Shown piece after piece: positions 6,839 through 10,117 of a stretch of DNA of 10,117 nt. Below the pieces are notes generated by a model, which did not search any database, was not told where the DNA came from, and saw only the letters and a program-made list of their open reading frames with translations. The translations under genes were made by a program, and so were the position numbers. How positions within the stretch are numbered: position 1 is the stretch's first letter; each line of letters starts with the position of its first letter. The stretch comes from an uncultured Azospirillum sp. GTDB lineage: Bacteria > Pseudomonadota > Alphaproteobacteria > RF32 > CAG-239. The stretch covers positions 1 through 10,117 of the forward strand of contig CAMHFM010000019.1 in NCBI GenBank assembly GCA_946184595.1. Direction: 5' to 3'.

Positions 6839-6867
6839 TTGACAAGGCAAAAAAAACATGTTACACG
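6839..6867 (+). promoter_or_regulatory. Candidate promoter and small inverted repeat before the DUF1796 gene
   Basis: A perfect -35 TTGACA (6839-6844) lies 53 bases before the ATG. The -10 is poor: TTACAC (6861-6866) at 16 bases or TACACG at 17. The -10 region overlaps an inverted repeat, ACACG (6863-6867) and CGTGT (6875-6879) with a 7-base spacer, which could be an operator. A good -35, poor -10 and overlapping repeat is the pattern expected of a regulated promoter, but short repeats occur by chance. Confidence 0.35.
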
Positions 6868-6896
6868 ATAACAACGTGTTAGAGGAATGATTTTAA

Positions 6897-7685
6897 ATGT
6901 CACGACAGAAAAAATTTGATTTTATTGTTCCTATCGGTACTACTTGTATGGTCGCTTATAATCTAAGAGAAATTAAGCGTCAGCGCGAATCTTTACCTTT
7001 CGATTGGGTTTGGGTAACAAACTTTCAAATGATTATCCATTTTATTGCAACACACTTTACTGATTTTATGAAAAAAGAAAATTTGGTATTTTTAAAAAAT
7101 AATGGAGATGCTGACGTTTATCGTGACATAACCAATAAAACGGAATTTTGGCACGATTTTATGATTGGAAATGATTTTGATCAGGCGTATGAGCAAAATT
7201 TCAATAAATATCAAAGACGGATTAAAAGAATGTATTTTCATATTAACCGCGCTCAAAAAGTTTTATGGGTCAGAATGGTTAAAGTCTGCCCTCATAAACA
7301 AAAAACAGATGATGATTTTATGTTTGAAAACTCCCTTTTTGATTCGCAACGTCTTATTACCGAATTTCAGTCTTTACAAGAGTTATATCCGCAGAAAAAA
7401 TTTGAACTTCAGCTCTTTTATTTATATGATGAACCTCATCAAAAAACAGAATACGATATAACGCCCAAAATTCATATCTGCGAGCTTTATAATGATGAAA
7501 AATTAGGCTGGAAAGGAGATGTGACCGCCGTATCAGAAGTTTTGCAAAAATATGATCTGACCTTCTCGGCAAAAATTTATTATGCCTTTAATACTTTAAA
7601 ATATAAAATCAGTAAATTGTATTTGCAAATCTTAAGAATTTACAGCAACAAAAACAATAAAAAACTACTTAAACAACGAGACTAA
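6897..7685 (+). CDS. DUF1796 family putative papain-like cysteine peptidase
   Basis: The N-terminal block PIGTTCMVAYNLRE...ESLPFDWVW is the hallmark of the DUF1796 family, which is annotated as papain-like cysteine peptidase on structural grounds; biochemical function is not established to my knowledge. The 262-residue product has the candidate nucleophile C17, the LPFDW motif at 33-37, a WHDF motif (85-88) that may carry the catalytic His, and KYQRRIKRM (104-112) leading to the strand VLWVRM. There is no signal peptide or membrane helix, so it is probably cytoplasmic; the C-terminus is basic and lysine-rich. GAGGA 10 bases before ATG 6897 serves as ribosome site; an ATG at 6887 is out of frame. 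It is followed after 1 nt by the SLC6 transporter, so the two are almost certainly co-translated. Family members often occur in glycan or surface-polysaccharide regions (recalled), which is not the case here. Confidence 0.82.
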   Translation: MSRQKKFDFIVPIGTTCMVAYNLREIKRQRESLPFDWVWVTNFQMIIHFIATHFTDFMKKENLVFLKNNGDADVYRDITNKTEFWHDFMIGNDFDQAYEQNFNKYQRRIKRMYFHINRAQKVLWVRMVKVCPHKQKTDDDFMFENSLFDSQRLITEFQSLQELYPQKKFELQLFYLYDEPHQKTEYDITPKIHICELYNDEKLGWKGDVTAVSEVLQKYDLTFSAKIYYAFNTLKYKISKLYLQILRIYSNKNNKKLLKQRD

Positions 7686-7686
7686 T

Positions 7687-9075
7687 ATGAAAAAAGAAAA
7701 TTTCAGTTCAAAATGGGGATTCATCTTGGCCGCTGCCGGCTCGGCTATCGGTTTAGGAAACATATGGCGTTTCCCGTATCTTTGCGGACAATACGGCGGA
7801 TTGAGTTTCATTTTGGTCTATTTACTGATTTTGATTTTTATTTGTAATCCGTTGATGGTTTCTGAAATTGCCATCGGTCGCACATCAAAAAGTAACTGCG
7901 TTGATGCGTTCAAAGTTATCGGCTCAAAAATCGGAATGAGGCATCTTGGTTTGTGGTCTTTTTTTGGTGGATGGTGTGCTGTTGCAGGCGTCATCATGTG
8001 TCTATCTTTTTATTTTTTAGTTGCCAGTTGGGTTTTATATTATTTTTTAGAAGCATTGAGCGGTAACTTATTATTTATCACACAAGAAAATTTACCTATT
8101 GAATTTCAGAGTTTAACGCAAAGCTTTTCTATTCAATATGCTTGCGGTCTTATTTTTCTGTTTGTTACAGCATTTATTATCCTTGGTGGTGTTAAAAAAG
8201 GAATTGAAAAAACCAGTCTTTATTTAATGCCTGTTCTGTTTTTGATTTTTATCCTTCTAAGTCTTCGTTCTATGACATTGGAAGGTGCTGAAAAAGGTAT
8301 TCAATTTTTATTGCATTTAGATAAACATTATTTGGGGTTTACTGAAGACGGTTTTCGCTGGATGACTCTATTTGAAACAATCACTGCAGCGCTCGGACAA
8401 GCTTTTATTTCTTTATCTTTAGGATTTGGCATTTTACTTGTTTACGGTTCTTATTTTTCTGCCAAAGAAAATCTGTTTAAAGCTGTTCATCATATCGAAA
8501 TTTTTGACACGCTTGCAGCTTTGTTAAGTGCCGCAATTATTATTCCCGCCATTTTTGCTGCCGGTATTTCCACACAAACTGGTCCAGGATTAACCTTTAT
8601 CAGCTTACCATTAATCTTTCAGAAAATGACAGGCGGTTATTTTTGGTCGTTGGCTTTCTATTTGCTTTTACTGTTAGCAACCGTTACTTCTACTATTTCT
8701 ATTTTTGAAATGCTTACCAATTTATTTATAGATAAATTTAATTTCTCTCGCTTTAAAGCTGCTTTATATGTTCTATTAATCAGTTTTACCGGATTTACAG
8801 CCGTTGCAGCTTCTTTTTCTGGTGCATGGGATATAAAAATTTTCGGACGAGATATTTTTACATTATTTGATTGGTTAGCTTCAACATATTCAGCGACAAT
8901 CGTTTCTCTCACGATGGCTTTATTTATCGGTTATAAAGCTATGAAACCGATTATTCATAATATTCGTCGCAGTGCTATGGTAACAAATACATTTTTGCGC
9001 TATTTTATCATAACTTTGCGTTTTATTGCTCCTTCTGGACTTGGATTATTATTAACGTTGGCAATCATAAAATAG
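7687..9075 (+). CDS. SLC6/NSS-family sodium-dependent amino-acid-type transporter
   Basis: Members of this LeuT-fold family move amino acids or related compounds into the cell with sodium. The 462-residue product has the normal length of bacterial short members with 11 or so membrane helices. The unwound first helix carries the signature GSAIGLGNIWRFPYL (18-32), including the residues that form the sodium and substrate sites. CGQYGG (33-38) and NPLMVSEIAIGR (54-65) follow in helices 1-2. GPGLTF (299-304) and the serine/threonine-rich TSTISIFE (334-341) fit the helix 7-8 sodium site region. Substrate cannot be read directly; bacterial relatives such as MhsT, TnaT and Tyt1 take hydrophobic or aromatic amino acids. 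It is coupled to the DUF1796 gene (1 nt gap, no good Shine-Dalgarno of its own). It ends 10 bases from the convergent nrdG stop codon with no terminator hairpin visible. Confidence 0.93.
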   Translation: MKKENFSSKWGFILAAAGSAIGLGNIWRFPYLCGQYGGLSFILVYLLILIFICNPLMVSEIAIGRTSKSNCVDAFKVIGSKIGMRHLGLWSFFGGWCAVAGVIMCLSFYFLVASWVLYYFLEALSGNLLFITQENLPIEFQSLTQSFSIQYACGLIFLFVTAFIILGGVKKGIEKTSLYLMPVLFLIFILLSLRSMTLEGAEKGIQFLLHLDKHYLGFTEDGFRWMTLFETITAALGQAFISLSLGFGILLVYGSYFSAKENLFKAVHHIEIFDTLAALLSAAIIIPAIFAAGISTQTGPGLTFISLPLIFQKMTGGYFWSLAFYLLLLLATVTSTISIFEMLTNLFIDKFNFSRFKAALYVLLISFTGFTAVAASFSGAWDIKIFGRDIFTLFDWLASTYSATIVSLTMALFIGYKAMKPIIHNIRRSAMVTNTFLRYFIITLRFIAPSGLGLLLTLAIIK

Positions 9076-9085
9076 CGTTCTTTAA

Positions 9086-9784
9086 TTACATTCTGGTATC
9101 AAATACCTTAAATGTTTCTTTGAGATAATTAACTAATTCTTTATCTGAAAAAAAGCTATTACACATAGTTTCCGTGCTTTCCATATCACTCGGAATAGGA
9201 CGGTATTTTTGCAAATGATAGTTATCGATCCCTTTTGCTTTTAATTGTTTTGCGATTGTATAGATATCTTCAATTGTCAATAAACGAGGATCGCAAGTTG
9301 TCCGTGTTTCAAAAGGAATACCTTTTTCTATTAACATATCTAAACTTTCTAAGATGTTATTGAGCGGGGTTTGAGAACCGATCGCACGTTGATAATGTTT
9401 TTCATCAAACGGCGCCTTAATATCAAACCCGACCCAATCAACAAGGGGTAATACTTTGGCGAGCGCCTGCGGATTAAATCCACCGGTATGCAGACCTATC
9501 GTATAACCCATGCTTTTTGCTTTCTGCATTGCTTCATACAGTCCATTCTGAACTAAAGGCTCTCCCCCACTAAATACAACGGCATCAAGCTTCCCTTTCC
9601 TTTTTTCTAAAAAAGCAAAAAATGCTTCTTCATCTATGCTTTCTTCAGCACTGATGTCTTGTAAATGGGTGTTATAGCAAAAAGGACACCGCCACGGACA
9701 CCCTTGTAAAAATAAAACGGCGGCAACCTTTCCGGGAAAATCAACGAGGCTGAATCTTTCAGCCCCGCCTATTTTTATTGTCAT
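9086..9784 (-). CDS. nrdG: Anaerobic ribonucleotide reductase activating protein, radical SAM
   Basis: This enzyme uses a 4Fe-4S cluster and S-adenosylmethionine to create the glycyl radical that class III ribonucleotide reductase needs for making deoxynucleotides without oxygen. The 232-residue product has the radical SAM cysteines C29, C33 and C36 in CPWRCPFCYN, the SAM-binding SGGEP at 72-76, GLHTGG (97-102) and DIKAP (121-125). The N-terminal GGAERFSLVDFPGKVAAVLF is typical of the longer NrdG subtype. AGAGGGCG before ATG 9784 is a workable ribosome site. It lies 17 bases after the small glycyl-radical-domain gene in the same direction, which supports the assignment over a pyruvate formate-lyase activase or another radical SAM activase. 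The product works in the cytoplasm. Confidence 0.9.
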   Translation of the reverse strand: MTIKIGGAERFSLVDFPGKVAAVLFLQGCPWRCPFCYNTHLQDISAEESIDEEAFFAFLEKRKGKLDAVVFSGGEPLVQNGLYEAMQKAKSMGYTIGLHTGGFNPQALAKVLPLVDWVGFDIKAPFDEKHYQRAIGSQTPLNNILESLDMLIEKGIPFETRTTCDPRLLTIEDIYTIAKQLKAKGIDNYHLQKYRPIPSDMESTETMCNSFFSDKELVNYLKETFKVFDTRM

Positions 9785-9801
9785 TCGAAATTCGCCCTCT
9801 A

Positions 9802-10014
9802 TTACTCAGCGGCACAACCACAAGACATAACGCTTGATTCATGATGAGCTACTGCTTTGCTTTCACAAAAGCAAACGCGTGAATAGAATTCAGATTTTTT
9901 ACCTTTGTTGAATTCAGAAACCGGTCGATGATATCCCATTACACGGGTCCAAATTTCGCATGGCTGTCTTTCTTCGTCTGCTAATTTGATATCTTCGATA
10001 TTAATAACGGTCAT
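9802..10014 (-). CDS. Small stand-alone NrdD-type glycyl radical domain protein
   Basis: The 70-residue product matches the extreme C-terminal part of class III ribonucleotide reductases. PCEIWTRVMGYHRPVSEFNKGKK contains the RVxGY glycyl radical motif with the candidate radical glycine at G27, followed by the family FNKGK segment. The large catalytic domain and the usual zinc-ribbon CxxC pair before the radical site are absent. C48 and C50 (VCFCES) and C65 and C67 (SCGC) are extra cysteines that could bind metal. AAGGAGAA (10028-10021) upstream of ATG 10014 is a strong ribosome site, so this is a real gene and not a fragment. Similar short proteins annotated as anaerobic reductase occur beside nrdG in other proteobacteria (recalled). 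It may supply the radical to a split or damaged large subunit, comparable in concept to GrcA/YfiD for pyruvate formate-lyase; that role is inference. Confidence 0.85.
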   Translation of the reverse strand: MTVINIEDIKLADEERQPCEIWTRVMGYHRPVSEFNKGKKSEFYSRVCFCESKAVAHHESSVMSCGCAAE

Positions 10015-10060
10015 AATTGTTTCTCCTTTTTCAGTAATAATGTTATGTCTTGTTAGTTAA

Positions 10061-10117
10061 TTATTCTGCAGCACCACTGCTTGCTGCTGCAATTTTTGCG
10101 GCTCTCTTTTCTTCATC
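10061..10117 (-). CDS. C-terminal end of an upstream gene (possibly nrdD), cut by the window edge
   Basis: Reading in from the right edge, the minus strand gives DEEKRAAKIAAASSGAAE and a TAA stop at 10063-10061. It is 46 bases upstream of the small glycyl-radical-domain gene and in the same direction, so the order here is this gene, the small protein, nrdG. The large reductase subunit would be expected in this place, but 18 residues of alanine-rich tail do not prove it. The tail does not resemble the normal radical-site C-terminus, which would agree with a subunit whose radical domain has been split off. Another minus frame (19 codons from 10116) is also open but less protein-like. Confidence 0.5.
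   Translation of the reverse strand, partial: DEEKRAAKIAAASSGAAE

Noticed and set aside
6747..6896. Small RNA gene or riboswitch in the divergent intergenic region
   Set aside because: Only promoter-like elements and a short inverted repeat are visible; 150 bases suffice for two divergent promoters and no stable structured element or terminator is seen.

Overview
The window looks like chromosomal DNA of an AT-rich, gut-type alphaproteobacterium. The best clues are an FtsB-family protein with the alphaproteobacterial GDRGLL...SLDLDLLDERA pattern, an SmpB beginning with a VAQNRRAHFDY-type block, an M23 peptidase/bactofilin pair, and an anaerobic class III ribonucleotide reductase locus, which implies anaerobic growth. 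The placement rests on recalled family patterns, not on a search. The host genes have low-GC coding with many A/T third positions, and most have recognisable Shine-Dalgarno sequences.

Layout, left to right. Bases 1-791 hold an unrecognised, charged, probably soluble protein whose frame is open to the left edge, closed by a strong intrinsic terminator (808-843). Bases 844-1166 are an AT-rich gap with one good sigma70-type promoter (938-966). Bases 1167-4142 encode a 991-residue lipoprotein that does not match its surroundings: higher GC, different codon choice, an A-rich leader without a Shine-Dalgarno, and a lipobox followed by acidic residues. These features are reminiscent of Bacteroidota surface lipoproteins. 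It contains a degenerate repeat of about 188 residues and looks like a single-gene foreign insert.

Bases 4165-6746, all on the minus strand, form an envelope cluster read in the order ftsB-like, M23/LytM peptidase, bactofilin, smpB, ended by a perfect hairpin with a U tract. The division protein, the membrane-anchored peptidoglycan hydrolase and the bactofilin scaffold plausibly work together in cell-wall growth or shape; smpB (trans-translation) is a co-transcribed neighbour with a different job. A divergent promoter region (6747-6896) separates it from a plus-strand pair: a DUF1796 papain-like putative cysteine peptidase and, 1 nt later, an SLC6/NSS sodium-coupled amino-acid-type transporter.

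Bases 9086-10117 carry, on the minus strand, the class III ribonucleotide reductase region: the C-terminal end of an upstream gene (possibly nrdD), a 70-residue stand-alone glycyl-radical-site protein, and the radical SAM activase NrdG. The activase would place the radical on glycine in this small protein or in the large subunit.

The most interesting items are the foreign lipoprotein insertion, the stand-alone glycyl radical domain, and the M23-bactofilin module. No CRISPR array, tRNA, rRNA, insertion sequence or complete mobile element was seen.
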